From Riptortus pedestris (lineage: Eukaryota; Arthropoda; Insecta; Hemiptera; Alydidae): a DNA stretch of 64,000 nucleotides. The notes beneath the pieces are model-generated. The model was not told the origin of the DNA, did not search any database, and saw only the letters and a program-made list of their open reading frames with translations. Every line of letters begins with the position of its first letter. The first letter of the stretch is position 1. Where the stretch lies: positions 1,893,501 through 1,957,500 of the forward strand of contig CM032229.1 of NCBI GenBank assembly GCA_019009955.1, in the 5' to 3' direction. This document shows, piece by piece, positions 22,673 to 34,560 of the stretch. Both the position numbers and the translations under genes were made by a program.

Positions 22673-23640
22673 CTGAACTCAATTAGAGTGGTACCTATGT
22701 CTCAACTCATTGATCAATTCTCATCTTGGAGGAGATGGTTGTCCTCTGCGGACGTAGTGGAGATGATGGGTTATACCCTGCGGATTGGAAGAAAGAAATT
22801 CTATATGCTCTGAGGCATGAGTAAGCGAGAGACGTGTAATTCCGCAGTCTCCTACAATATATTAAAAATGGCGATATACTTTAGTTCTGCTGGCGGCCAG
22901 TTGTAAGTGATTTGCTGTTCTTAGCTTCCTTGGCAAAAATCAGGAAACTCAAAATTCAGGAACTTCTTTGCAAGGCACAATATATTTAAGCGGCTATACA
23001 CCTCAAAAGTGAGCCATCGTGAGTTTTCTGAGCGGAGTAATATGCTCATCACTCTTCATTTAGATCATTAATCGAAATTCTGAATTAAAAACTCTTTATA
23101 TTTTATTAGGATCTGTATATAGTATGTCTGAGTGCGCTCAATCATAGTTCTACGTTAGAGGCAAAATTTGACCAAAAATGATTTGAGCATTTCATTCTGA
23201 TTATAATTGCTACTGAATGTGAGAGAGTGAGAGAGAGAGACAGTAAGAGATAAGGGTGGTACATTAAGTATGCAGGTGGGGGGGGGAGGGTTGGAGTTCC
23301 ACCTGACTCTTGAGTGGATACTCGTTCTGCCTTCCGTTCATCTCGTGGGTGGTCGGTGATTTTATGAATCGATGGAGAAGTCTGGACTATCTAGCAAGTA
23401 ACAATGAAATTATTTTTCTAAGGATCCAAGATAAAGAACCAACCATACGTGGGGCAAATTACTGTAATGAAACAAAAAAATAAAATGAAATGCAATTAAT
23501 GAAATGAAGAGCAAAAAAAAATTGGGTCTCTGCTAGATCTCAGGGCAAGTGAAACATAATGAAGGTATAAAAAATAAATAAATGTGATTGTCCATGAAGA
23601 TACTCGAACAAAAAAATGTTTGTTTGAATTAGTTTTAAAA
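22673..23640. other. Intergenic stretch, no recognised element
   Basis: Short GA-rich (23220-23242) and G-rich (23276-23290) runs are present. A short plus-strand frame over 22598-22813 overlaps the HINE end and is not credible as a gene. Confidence 0.4.
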
Positions 23641-23681
23641 GTGATACACAATCCTCCGTTTCAATGCATCAAATGGAAAAA

Positions 23682-24104
23682 AAGTCCGTCACGCAGGGGC
23701 TGCGTAAACTAAGCAGATTTCCCTCGTGGAGTTTTACAATAGAGAAATTTCACGAGAGTCGAGTAGTTAAGGAAACGGCCGAACTAGGCGGGAAAGTCAC
23801 CCGTCCGTTAGCCGCCCAGATTAATTAAAAATGCAAATATCTCGGTTAATATTCAAGATAGAGAATAAGTGTATATAACAATATTTATAGTAAATTTAAT
23901 TTACAATAAGATTGTTTCTGTATAATTTTTCAATCCGACGTATTCGATATTTCGAATTTTCGGAAATCCTCCCCTCTAAACCCCCCTCCCACTGGTCCGA
24001 TTTCAGCCGTTAACGAACTTCTTCTTCTTTCTTTTTACATAAAACGACTAAATACCGAGTTTGTTAACGATCAAACAAAAATTGCACCGCTAGAGCGGTA
24101 ACAG

Positions 24105-24160
<56 letters not shown>

Positions 24161-24276
24161 TTTTGAACGGACCTCATTTTCGTCATCTACTAGGTAGGAT
24201 CGATGGACATTTGAAGAAAAATTTCGAAAATCCGTCATGAGTACAACCTCAATAACTGATTCCGGGAAATCTGCTA
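23682..24276 (-). mobile_element. HINE-A copy, full length
   Basis: It starts AAGTCCGTCACGCAGGGGCT and ends CAATAACTGATTCCGGGAAA with TCTGCTAA. The TA tract is at 24108-24157 and all conserved blocks are present. The palindrome at the 5' subterminal end is shortened compared with the copy at 21281. Confidence 0.88.
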
Positions 24277-24279
24277 ATA

Positions 24280-26250
24280 TCACAGGACATAATTTATAGG
24301 TTTCTTTTCATAATAAACAAAAAAAAATTTATACAAATATTTTTTCTTGGCAGTTAGTACAAAACAATTTGTACTTTTTTTTATTTTCCTTCTTTTGACC
24401 CCTCCCCTTCCACTTCAATTGATGTCAAGCGAAAGAAGAGGTTCACAACTAGACGTCACAACAGCACTAAATATGAAATTTCAACATTCTAAGGCTAGCC
24501 GTTTTTGAGACATACGGATGTTACGTCAAAACTAATCAAAATGTGCTCAGTGAGGGGCAAAACGGTTAATAATGTTAAAATCTGAAAACCGAAAATTTTC
24601 GCTATTGCAATTATTTCTTTACTTCGCGCTAGGATGAGGATAATGATAAGCAGCTAAAATTTGTTTTGTTTCACTTGTTAGTTTTTATATTAATTTTTGC
24701 CGTTCCTCATTTTATTTAATTATTGTACTTACTCTTTCCGTGTTTATCCCTCCTTATTTTCCTCCCTCCTACATCCTTCCCTCCACCCCTTCCTCCCTCC
24801 ATCCATTCCACTCTTTCCTTGTTCAGGGGATTAACATTGTGAGGAAGATGTAATACACGAGTATGGGAACTAGATCCTTGTTACTGTAGGCTAGCCAATG
24901 TTGTCTAGATATGTTGTACGCGAGGCAGACGTGAGAGAGAGTGAGGGATGGTTTGCAGAGCTCTCGTCAGTAATGAGGATAGTTGGGCGTGAAGCTGTGC
25001 GCAGTTGAAGGGTCCTCGAGCAGGCATTGTCCGCAGTGCAACTGTCGCCTCAATATCTCCTCACCATCTATACCCTCAATAGTCCATATCCAAGTACCAT
25101 CTCCTCTATTACATGCTGTCATGCACACCTTAGCTCGCTATATCAGATCCGGGCCAACAGCAGACACTATGTCTACTCCACTCCCCTGATTGTTCTTGGT
25201 GTCAACTGGCATTCTATTATCAACCCGACCCTCTCTTAACCCCACTCTAGCTTCGAGTAAGGGTGACAAATCACCAGGGGCCTTACACAGCCAAAATCTT
25301 CACGATTTTACGTGTTAAGAATTCAGTGATGTGCAAGCTGCAGGTAAAAAGGTTTGACACCTTCAATTGAGCATCAGAAAGCCAAAAGTTAGGTGTGTAC
25401 TGTAGATTGCAGTAAACACAACGGAGTTTAAATAGTCATAGTTTAATAGCAAGGGGTGGTCTGGACTGCCAACAAAAACTTCTTTTCCCCCTCCCCAGTA
25501 CAGATTTCAAAATTACCGTAGATGTTTCGTGGCGTTTATACCACCTCTTCAGGGATTGTTCGTCTTAGACATGAAGTGCTCTTCCACTCATACACTCGTT
25601 GAAACAAACCTTTCGCACTGGTGAGTTCATTGACTCTAAATCTGCATACGTAGTGTATTAACAAGCCTTTCGGTCTTACCCGCTAACAGCTTGCAATATT
25701 TTAAGAGAGGTGCTGGTTCATGGAAATTGTATATGATTTAATACCGGAGGACCATGTTGATGTATAAGACGGTTATTACTATTAATATTATATTGGATAA
25801 TTACATGATATTGGGGGATGGACTATTGCAGGGCAGATATGTGTTAGTGTGTTAGTAGATTAATGATTACTTCAAGGGATGCTGATGAAATTGTGATGAT
25901 GTTCTCGATTCTGCTCTGGTGCTTTCCCTCTTTCTCCCTCCATCCTGTTCTCCCCCCTGGATGCTCCTTCCTTTACTCACTCATGTTGTTAAAAGGGGTG
26001 TGGGAAAGAAACTAATAAGTTGATGACAGATGGGACTGGTGTAGTTTCATTGCCGCTTCAATTTTTAAATTGAACACGTAGCTTCTACAAATCTAAGAGC
26101 TCAACCAAGGTCCACCATACATCATGATACTCATGCAGTACTTTGCTGATCACTCATATGGGTTATGATGTAGTTCCCGAACATATTAATTTTGGCCTTT
26201 TGTTACATTCCACACTTTCCGGCACCATAATACTCCCAGATATCAGATTG
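24280..26250. other. Intergenic region with weak exon-like spots
   Basis: 24400-24830 is AT- then pyrimidine-rich. 24980-25240 is less AT-rich, and one frame has CPQCNCRLN, which faintly recalls the cysteine motif at LINE C-termini, without support on either side. 25480-26250 holds nothing I recognise. Confidence 0.3.
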
Positions 26251-26416
26251 CTATAATAATTTATTGAAACGGCAAAGTGCTTTCGATGCACTGTGCATCA
26301 TCGTCAGTGCCCGAAGGTTTCGGATCAGTGACCTGACGGCTCTCGGAGCTGGACTGCTCAGCAGACGATGAGGCACAGCATCGAAAGCGCTTTGCCGTTT
26401 CAATAAATTATTATAG
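26251..26416. mobile_element. Foldback/MITE-like element with ~54-bp arms
   Basis: The left arm begins CTATAATAATTTATTGAAAC and GGCAAAGTGCTTTCGATG; the right arm is its reverse complement ending GTTTCAATAAATTATTATAG. There are two substitutions and a 2-base indel over about 54 bp. The roughly 58-bp loop is GC-rich and contains smaller palindromes. No clear target duplication is seen, so the class is unassigned. Confidence 0.75.
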
Positions 26417-26641
26417 TGGAAGCGTAGCCAACAATTTTTTCATCCTACTTAGTAAGGTCCATAAGTTTCCGGCCTGTCCTGCTTGCCCTCGTTCAAACGT
26501 TCCGGGAGCTGCACGCCTATGCAGGTCCATGCCTGCTCACACCATACCCATCGCCCGCACTTCCTCAGTCTTGTCAGTCAGTCTCCAGCCTTAACACTTT
26601 CAGGACGGACTTCAAAAAGTTGGTCTATCCACAAGTACGGC

Positions 26642-26661
26642 ACGGGGTCAATTGACCCCGT
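26642..26661. repeat. Subterminal palindrome of the piggyBac element
   Basis: Perfect 20-bp palindrome ACGGGGTCAATTGACCCCGT. A near copy lies at 26686-26705 (one base changed) and a third, perfect copy near the other end at 27509-27528. The position suggests transposase-binding sites. Confidence 0.85.
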
Positions 26662-27150
26662 GGTGCAACTATCCACAAGGACGGCACGGGGTCAATCGAC
26701 CCCGTACTTATGTCCCCTTTTAATGCGCTACTACATCTCGAAAAATGAACTGAATTGTTATATTCAAACATTTTTTTACTCTTTGGACATCAAAAAATAT
26801 ATGGCAGTCGCAGGCCGTGTTTTCATCAATTTTTTGTTACGTGACTTAGAAATGAATATTTACCTTACATTTTTCACCTTGTCGGGAACTTTTTTTCTCC
26901 TTTGTGTGATAATTTTGGTGATCAACAAAGGATTTTAATTTTTTTTATACTTTAAAATGATTTAACTTTAAATTACGACACATTACAATAAAAATTATTA
27001 GTTTTTAAAGATAAAATTACAAAACGAGAAAAACAAACTAGGAACTAGGAGTTTAGTTTAAACAAATAATTGGAAAATAAACAAATAAAGAAAAAATATG
27101 AATAAACAAATAATTATTTTGTAATTAACAATTCTTCATTATCACAATGG

Positions 27151-27342
27151 TTAGGACATAGATTTATGGCAGTTGTTGAAGCATTGTAGACAAAGTGACT
27201 TCATGTTGCACTCTTCACAATACGTTCTAACTTTTTTGTCTGCTTCTTTAGAGGACAATGTTTTTCTTAATTTTTCGAAACACCCGGAACACTTTTTTAA
27301 TAAAGCTAAATCCACTAGTTGTCGGACACGTGATCTGCTCAT
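27151..27342 (-). pseudogene. piggyBac transposase C-terminal cysteine-rich domain
   Basis: The frame contains CSGCFEKLRK, then YCEECNMKSLCLQCFNNCHK and a stop. Its spacing of C-x2-C, C-x2-C, C-x2-C and a late His is the zinc-binding, DNA-contacting domain at the C-terminus of piggyBac transposases. The catalytic DDD region is absent. Only about 200 bp separate the domain from the right terminal repeat, so nearly all of the upstream gene is deleted. It cannot encode an active transposase. Confidence 0.82.
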
Positions 27343-27543
27343 TATACAGATTAATGTTTCGAAACAGCAGATATACGACGTATTTTTTGGATTTGAAATG
27401 CATAAACGTACTATTTTTAATTATATTTACTAGTACAAAGCAAAAACCGTCAGAGTATTTTTTGAACATTTATCTTCAAAACCGACCCGTCCTGGGAGAC
27501 AGTTACGTACGGGGTCAATTGACCCCGTGCCGTCCTTAACGTG

Positions 27544-27604
27544 TTAAAGGAAACTCCCCATTTTAGTCTAGAAGATGACCCACGTCCCGGTCGCCCGTAC
27601 ATAA
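27544..27604 (+). pseudogene. Possible mariner transposase fragment
   Basis: Just beyond the piggyBac TTAA the plus strand reads FSLEDDPRPGRPY and then a stop. LEDDPRPGRP is the hallmark linker after the helix-turn-helix region of mariner-type transposases. No more of the element is recognisable. The piggyBac may have inserted into an old mariner. Confidence 0.45.
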
Positions 27605-27611
27605 ATTAGAA

Positions 27612-27822
27612 GTCACTTCCACCTAAAATAAAGTTCCTTAACGGTTGAAATCGGACTAAGGGGAGGCGGAGGGAGGTTTAGGGGGTAGGAATTTCGATTT
27701 TGGAGGAAGACCAATCTTGTTAAACTATTGATGGTCTACAATTGTGATATGAGATCAAAAATGTTTTATACCAGCCAGTGGGAAATCTGCTTAATTTACG
27801 CAGGCCTACGCGGCGGAATTTC
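27612..27822 (+). mobile_element. HINE-B 3' fragment
   Basis: It contains CCTTAACGGTTGAAATCGGA, AACTATTGATGGTCTACAAT and CCAGTGGGAAATCTGCTTAA, then a changed hairpin TTTACGCAGGCCTACGCGGC. Confidence 0.65.
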
Positions 27823-27829
27823 TCCTTCC

Positions 27830-28825
27830 TATCCGAGTCACGATGGTTCAAGTCATAGAGACCCAAATCAAATCAAGAGCTTATACTCCCAAAAGCCTTA
27901 GCGACTTTCCAAACGTATGGATGACCATTTTTATTATTCTATATTTCAGTCTATATTTTAAATTCTAGAAATCTCATTGTTATAGTTATGTTATGATAAT
28001 ATTGAATAATAGTTTCCAAGCCTTGACATTATCATTCCTCTAGTGTATTTTCTTTACAGGTATGAATTAGAAGTGACTACTGCTAACTGAGCGAGGTCCT
28101 CGACAATTTCTCGTTCCCAGCTGTCCCATGCTCTACACCACACAGGTACAACATCAATTTAAGTTGTTTTTCAGACATATATCAGAAAACACGGTTGAAG
28201 CTTCAACTTCATGTGCTCTCAATACTTTGAATTTATTATGATTTTTTTATAATTTTAGATGCAGTTTTTCGGAAATCCCTACGAATATTGAAGGCATCGG
28301 TTCTTTTTCCTGATTTTTGTATGTTGGAGTGAGAAGCAAAAAATAAATTATTTTTACAGGCTATTGCTGTAACTCAGTTAGTAATCATTAATAAAATATA
28401 TTTTCTTCAACAGAACAAAATAAGACAGGAATTGGTGGGAAACATATTTTTCATAACAGACGATATATTTCTAGTAAACCTTTAGTTTTGTGCCTGTTCT
28501 TGATCCATTGACAATTTTAATCGTATCGTATCGAACAATTAAAATTTCATCAGCAGAATAAAAATAAGGAAATGTTTATTTATCGAATACCAAAAAAAAC
28601 TACATACAAACAATAAGAAACAAGAGATTGTAATTGTGGTTGTGGTTGTGGTGGTGAAATACTCAAACCACAGCTCACTAAAACTATAGAAACCAACATT
28701 TAAACTTTAAATTTTCTCATTACCACGAATATTTTTACCTCCTGCAAGAAACAAAATCTTTCTGTTGTATTATATGGAGATATGAGATTTGCCCAAAATT
28801 CGTCAAGAAGTACCGGCTATGAATG
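27830..28825. other. AT-rich intergenic stretch
   Basis: No gene, RNA or repeat was recognised, apart from a short GTTGTGGTT run near 28635-28655. Confidence 0.4.
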
Positions 28826-28843
28826 AATAAAGTAAATTTTATT

Positions 28844-29113
28844 GTCATACCTCTCGGTGGAGACCGTCTTCATTGGCTGATGGTCGAGTACAGCTGGCAT
28901 TGTGCTATAGATGCGATGGCACCATCTTCAAGCACGTTAATAGTTGTACTGAGTTGGTTGTCCGTCAGTCAGTGGGTTTTATGCTCTGTTCACCGTATTA
29001 GTTGTTTACGTTTAGTCCAGATCTGTTTACTTACCACTAAGATCTGTCAAACGAGGGATGTTGATGCTCAGGTAAATTGTTTTCATGTGGTGGATTGTTT
29101 ACGTTTTAAATCC
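28844..29113. mobile_element. Unknown 270-bp insertion with 18-bp target duplication
   Basis: Identical 18-bp direct repeats AATAAAGTAAATTTTATT lie at 28826-28843 and 29114-29131. The segment between is less AT-rich than its surroundings and has no A-rich tail, tRNA boxes or terminal inverted repeats that I can see. Long direct repeats suggest target-primed insertion (a SINE, a truncated LINE or a processed transcript). Confidence 0.5.
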
Positions 29114-29454
29114 AATAAAGTAAATTTTATTTTCGTTTCCATATTAAATTTATAAAACCAAATTACAGAAGCTTGAAGGACAAGTTCTTTGTTCATTAAA
29201 AATATATTTAAATTTATTCTTTTGGATTTTAAATGAAATAATAAATACTTACAGTAGTAACATAAAAATCGGAAAATGAAATAAAAATTATAGAATTATA
29301 GAATGCAAACTATTATAAAATATAGTTTTATAAATAATCATTTAAAACTGATGTTAGCCTGGATGGGTAAAATAGGAATAAATTGGAACGACATAAGGTT
29401 AATTTGGAATTTTTAGAAAAATCAGAGTAAACAAATCATTATTAGTGAATGTGA

Positions 29455-30345
29455 AAGGGAAATTTGAATTAAGAAAGGTGTCAGACAAGGATGTCCACTG
29501 TCACCAATGTTGACTGTTCAATATGTTTATTGAAGAGGCAATAATGAAAATGAAAGAAACTACCGAAGGCATACAGATTAACGGTAAACCCATTCATTGC
29601 ATCATATTTGCAGATGACATTGCACTGCTGGCAAAGTCCCAAGTAGAGATAAATAGAATGCTGCAAGTCCTAAAGGACACCCTAGATCAGTTTAAACTCG
29701 AAATAAATGCCCATAAAACAAAAATTTTGGTTGTAGAGAAGAAAGAAAGACAAGGAAATATAAATATTATAATTGGAAACATTGTGCTTGAAAAAGTAAA
29801 GATTTTTTTGTTACTTAAGGAGCATCATCACTCACAAAACAATGATAGTTGAGCTGAAGTCGATAGAAGAATAATAGTACTTGCTAAACAAGCCTTCCAA
29901 AGCCAAAGGACGATTTTAACTGATCAGCGAATAAGAATGGCTACCAAACAAATGTTTGCCAAGTCTTTCGTATGGTGCGTACTGCTTTACGGCAGCGAAA
30001 GTTGGACTCTTCGCAAAATGGAATATATAAGATTGGAAGCAATGGAAAAGTGGAACTGGCACAGAATCACAAGATCAAGTAGGAATAAAAAAAATTAAAA
30101 ACCCAACATGCACCTATCAAATGAGGTAAATTAGAGCAAAAATCTTATCATGGCAATGCAAAAAAGCCACGAGGGGCGCAATATTATTTATGGTAACATT
30201 GACACCGCTGACACAACATTCCCAACACTATCCTTTCATCGAGAACTACTGGCTAATCGTCAGATAAGGGAACATTTGGTTGAGCTCAGAAAAAAGCTGG
30301 AGCAAAGTCATGTTTCAGCAAAACCAAATGTCCAACATTGACTCA
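29455..30345 (+). pseudogene. Non-LTR retrotransposon reverse transcriptase, decayed
   Basis: 29477-29505 reads GVRQGCPLSP, the motif that precedes the active site. 29523-29850 then reads IQINGKPIHCIIFADDIALL with the F-A-D-D catalytic motif, followed by a thumb-like INAHKTKILVVEKK. After frame breaks, 29860-30090 reads AKQAFQSQRTILTDQRIRM and YGSESWTLRKMEYIRLEAME, typical of the LINE region after the RT domain. Several frameshifts and stops rule out function. The 5' endonuclease part is missing. A related fragment lies at 57228-57720 on the minus strand. Confidence 0.85.
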
Positions 30346-30349
30346 ATCA

Positions 30350-31038
30350 AAAAAATCTGATATGGACTTCCTTGTATATTACATTAAATATACAAAATGT
30401 TTTGCATCACTTCATTTAATATTATTATAATGAAAGTGACTTACGATATCTCCGTTCTAATGACATGGATCAAAACATGTCACAGAACATAATTTAAAAA
30501 TGTTTTCGAGGTAAACAAAAAATTGATCCACATTCTTCTCAAACTTTAATATCTACTCCCCAATCCTAAGTGGATTTTAATCGAAGAGGAAATACACAAC
30601 GAGGCAGAAGTCTTAAATAAGAAATGTTTGAGTTATATGAGATACGGATGTTCCAGATGCTACCCCGAAATTAGTTAAACTTATACAGAGAGAGTCAAAG
30701 TACCGTTAAAAGAGGATAAAACGATTTTTTTTTTATGTATACAATACCTCGAACGTGACAATAAAGAATTGGATAATCTAATCTATTTGAAAATTAATAC
30801 TGCTTAAAAAGCTTGGAAAATTACTTTTTCCTTCAGTTCTATCCCCCTCCCCATTACTACTAGATTAGATCAGCTACACGGTTATAATGCCCTTTCGTTG
30901 TGTAGTTTCCCTGTTTACAGTAAATAACTTTTCCTAAAGTAATTAGCTAAAATTTAGTAATGCTAATCCTATAATAATAATATAATAGAAATAATAAATA
31001 TAATGTTTAATACGTTTACAAAATGCTTTTTTTTTATC

Positions 31039-31079
<41 letters not shown>

Positions 31080-31260
31080 AATAGTAGCCCAACCTACTTC
31101 AATATGTGTCACTAGAAGGCATAGGGTAGAATGTTAGACAAACGTGTTTTAATTTTGTTTAAAACAGTGTTCCTTTTTCTAATTTACAATAGTGCCTCTT
31201 CAAAAACAAATCTGAAAATAAAAACCAAGTCAGCTATGGCCGAGGAAGACAGACATCTTT
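30350..31260. other. AT-rich stretch with a (TA)n tract
   Basis: A (TA)n tract lies at 31045-31076. A few bases resembling HINE-B body (GATATCTCCGTTCTAATGAC) occur near 30450, too weak to call. Nothing else was recognised. Confidence 0.35.
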
Positions 31261-31264
31261 TCTC

Positions 31265-31582
31265 CAGGCTGGCTCAGGTTGGCCATCTCATGATTCCCAG
31301 AAATAGCTGATATAATTGATGGGTAGTTTTTGTTATCGATTACTTTGAATTATAAGTTTTAGTTTTTTTTTTTACTAATTCCCATTAGAAGTTTAGTCTA
31401 TATATAAAAATAATTGATTTTAATCAACCATATAAATTATGACCAAGGTTAAGATAAGTTTCAATGAAAAGTAATTGCCTATTCTAAAACTCTAAAATAA
31501 AAAAAATAATTATTGTATGTTTATTTGTTATGATACTATCGATTGTATCAGCTATTTCTGAGTAATAGGAGAAGCCAGCCTG
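31265..31582. repeat. Inverted-repeat segment, possible MITE
   Basis: CAGGCTGGCT near 31265 pairs with AGCCAGCCTG at 31573-31582. Further in, AGAAATAGCTGATA (about 31299) pairs with TATCAGCTATTTCT (about 31546). The interior is very AT-rich. No target duplication is obvious. Confidence 0.5.
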
Positions 31583-31589
31583 AACATCT

Positions 31590-33530
31590 TTCTAATTTTT
31601 AGATTTGGTCCTGAAGCGGCGATTAACGACGCATTTAATAAAGTTTTGTGAAATTAAAATGAGTTTATAGTAAATTACTTTGGGCCACTATCACACCATT
31701 GCTACATGTTTTGAGAAGTACCAGAAGATTATGTTAACTGCTGGGATGTAGAGAATGCTGTTGATTGGTATAAGTCACAAGCTCCTGTCCAAACACAATG
31801 AAGTGTCACCATTTCTTGTGATTTCGGTAGGGTTTTGAATCGAGTTTCAAAACGCTTTGCTGTTCAATGTATTTTTTCGAGTTGGGCAACATTGAAGTGA
31901 GAGCCTTAAGTTACTTCTAGACAAGGCTGAAAACGCCACCATAAGCATTTATTTCATTTGTAATGCACGTCCCTGTTCGGGCGCCAGTTAAGTATAAAGT
32001 AAGCGTGAAAGCCTTTGTATTGTAACGCGTATTTTTATAGTCAAGAACAATTACAGAATTAAATAAAAGTAAAATAACAGTGTAAAGGTACTGGGGGAAT
32101 GACAAGATGTGAAAAAAGGTGTATACGGGATGTTCCCTAGGCCTAACTTTAGACGGATGTAGAGTATCCTTATTCGTATTTATTCTCTCTTCCAATAAAT
32201 AGCTATAGGTGGATTCAAAGATTTAGACGCAAGTCCTCTATTTTCATATGCATCATGGACTGACACCACAAAGTACTTCTGATATGACTCCGTGGCCCTT
32301 TCCTGTTAAATGCGTTTGGAAGTTGACTCGCTTCGAAGGCGAGGGATTTTGCTGAGGCGATATCGATCCTAGCAGCTGATACAAGTGTCCAGGGGCGGCC
32401 GAGCGTGTGGAGGCGAGAGAGAGAGCGTCACCAGCGAGATAGAAGAGACGAGAAGAAAAGACAGACCTAATGACGCCCCATTACAGCGACTGTAATCTCG
32501 ACAGAGACTCCCCAAAGGTTTGACAGATAAAAATATGAAATAAATCACTGATAGACGATCCCTATTAAGAAGACGGTGGGCCCCATATATCTTGGGGCTT
32601 ATCTACCCTCCACCTGGCCCAGGAAATTAGGCGAACAGGGTGTCAACCGGATCCTCCCCTCCCTACCACCCCCTGGCAAGTATTTATGCGACACCTTCAG
32701 ATCCTAAGCTCTCTATGAGAGCAGTCTTTTAGTAATTTATATCGACTTTATCAACACATATTTTATACAACCTTATCATTAATTTTTCCCCAATATTTAA
32801 ACATTTCCCCCTATTTGCTTCATTGAATACAGTACAGTATTTATGATTTTGGTCTATCAAGGATTAAGGTGGTATAAAACTTTATCGATTTTTATACAAG
32901 ATTCAGAATTTTTGCATGATCCCATTTCATAAACATTTTCAGGATGCCATTATCAGAATATAATTGGTCGTGGGTTATATTATAAAAACTTGGGTAAATG
33001 AAATAATATGAAAGGGCACTGGTGAGTTCATAGCGAAAAATAGGCTAGGTACAAGTACGTATATAATGAAAGGATATTGTAATAAATCAGTCTTAACTCT
33101 GGAGCATTTACCCTGAGAGTGACGGCTCTGAATAGTCAAAGAAAGGAAAAGGGCGAAGGACAAGATCTAGGGGAAATAAGGGATGTCTCACAACCCTCAA
33201 TCTGGGCAGGCTAAAAAGAAGTTAGCACAGGCGAATAGCACTTGAGGAAAAGCATCTTGTAACATGGAGGGTATTGGATTCTCACTGAACGAGAGAGAAG
33301 GTACCTGCACTAAAACCGAGAACTAGGAATCGGGAGGATGGCCGACCAAAGGTACAGCATTAAGTTGGTCCGTTTCAAGCAACAGCTGGTAGAGGGGTGA
33401 GATAATCGAAAGGCCACTAAGGGGTGGGCCACGAAACTTATAAAAGGTATAAACCAACTCACGATTTAAAACAAATGGCTAGTGACAAATAACAATCCTA
33501 CATATTATCAATACATTCAAAGTTTTAATA
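31590..33530. other. Intergenic region, unrecognised
   Basis: 32290-32700 is less AT-rich, with a short palindrome ATTACAGCGACTGTAAT near 32481. There is no credible gene or repeat. Short open frames at 31917-32195 and 32975-33163 match nothing known to me. Confidence 0.35.
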
Positions 33531-33537
33531 CACGATC

Positions 33538-33700
33538 CTTAATCTCACGTGGTAAACCAAGAGTGGCGAGCCCGATTCTCGCAAAAGGCAATAACATCCT
33601 AAAATCCAAACCTGGCTAGAAAAGGGTGGTAACATGTAGATAACCCGTTCCAATTAGCCGTAGTTGCAATAAGTGGACGTTATATTTAATAATAATAATT
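33538..33700 (+). mobile_element. tRNA-derived SINE, 5' truncated
   Basis: It starts inside the tRNA-like head (AATCTCACGTGGTAAACC), keeps a damaged B-box, then CTGGCTAGAAAAGGGTGGTA, GTAGATAACCCGTTCC, AAGTGGACGT and an AAT tail. Confidence 0.8.
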
Positions 33701-33792
33701 CAGGAAATATATGGCCGACTTATTTCGTTTTTATACGTTTCTTTAATAGAGTCCATACAAAACAGATCTCAGGTGCTCCTCAATAGGTGCAA

Positions 33793-33915
<123 letters not shown>

Positions 33916-34249
33916 TAATACCCTTGCTTACATGATGTTAATAAGAATATTTTTAATTGAAATTAATAAAATCGGTAGCTGATGACTGACGTTATTAAAT
34001 GCCCATATATAATTCGTACAATTGTTTATTGTAGGATTGTAATTAATCTAGATTTACTTGTAATTATAATTCAGGACATTAGTTCCTTACAAAGCATTTC
34101 CTATTTTTTAAAAAAACCTTTGAGAATTGCATAAAGTGCAAAAAGAAATCGCAACATTTGCTTATAGAAATATTTATCTGCGATGTATTTACATATATAA
34201 ATACATATTATTTGGGATGACAATTAATAATAAAATTTATGCCTTTTTA

Positions 34250-34560
34250 AATTCCTTATGGCCGTGGGCTTGAAAGCCCTTTCATTTGACGACCTGCCAA
34301 CCTATCCAGTCCGGCGTTGTTCGACACTACTGACAACAAACTTGGAGAACTTAAACATATATTTCGTGAGTGGTCTTACTGAAAAAGGCTGTAGAGAATA
34401 AGTAGTTATATCGAGGTTGAGAATTGGTCATTCACGACTGCCTCACACTTTCTTACTTACTGGAGAAGACGAAGCCTACTGCCAACACTGTAACTGTAGA
34501 CTTACTAAAAAACAAATTCTAACGAGGACTCACATAGACCTATCATACACTGACTGAATT
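34250..34560 (+). pseudogene. LINE C-terminal fragment (RNase H / zinc-knuckle tail type)
   Basis: A broken frame includes NKLGELKHIFREWS and then RIGHSRLPHTFLLTGEDEAY and CQHCNCRLTKKQIL. R-I-G-H-T-R-L-T-H-x-x-L-L followed by C-x2-C-x3-L-T-x3-I-L is the well-known C-terminal end of Jockey/I-group LINE pol proteins. Stops and frameshifts occur on both sides. A minus-strand relative is at 56902-57225. Confidence 0.78.

Larger units (their letters stand above)
26595..27543 (-). mobile_element. Internally deleted piggyBac-type element
   Basis: TTAA flanks both sides (26591-26594 and 27544-27547). The termini are near-matching inverted repeats: CACTTTCAGGACGG on the left, and CACGTTAAGGACGG reading inwards from the right. 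A 20-bp palindrome of the form ACGGGGTCAATTGACCCCGT is subterminal at both ends. The only coding remnant is the transposase C-terminal cysteine-rich domain. About 0.95 kb remains, whereas autonomous piggyBac elements are usually 2-3 kb. Confidence 0.88.

Noticed and set aside
24983..25239. LINE tail or exon based on CPQCNCRLN
   Set aside because: Only one short cysteine motif; neighbouring sequence shows no RIGHTRLTH-type motif or other support.
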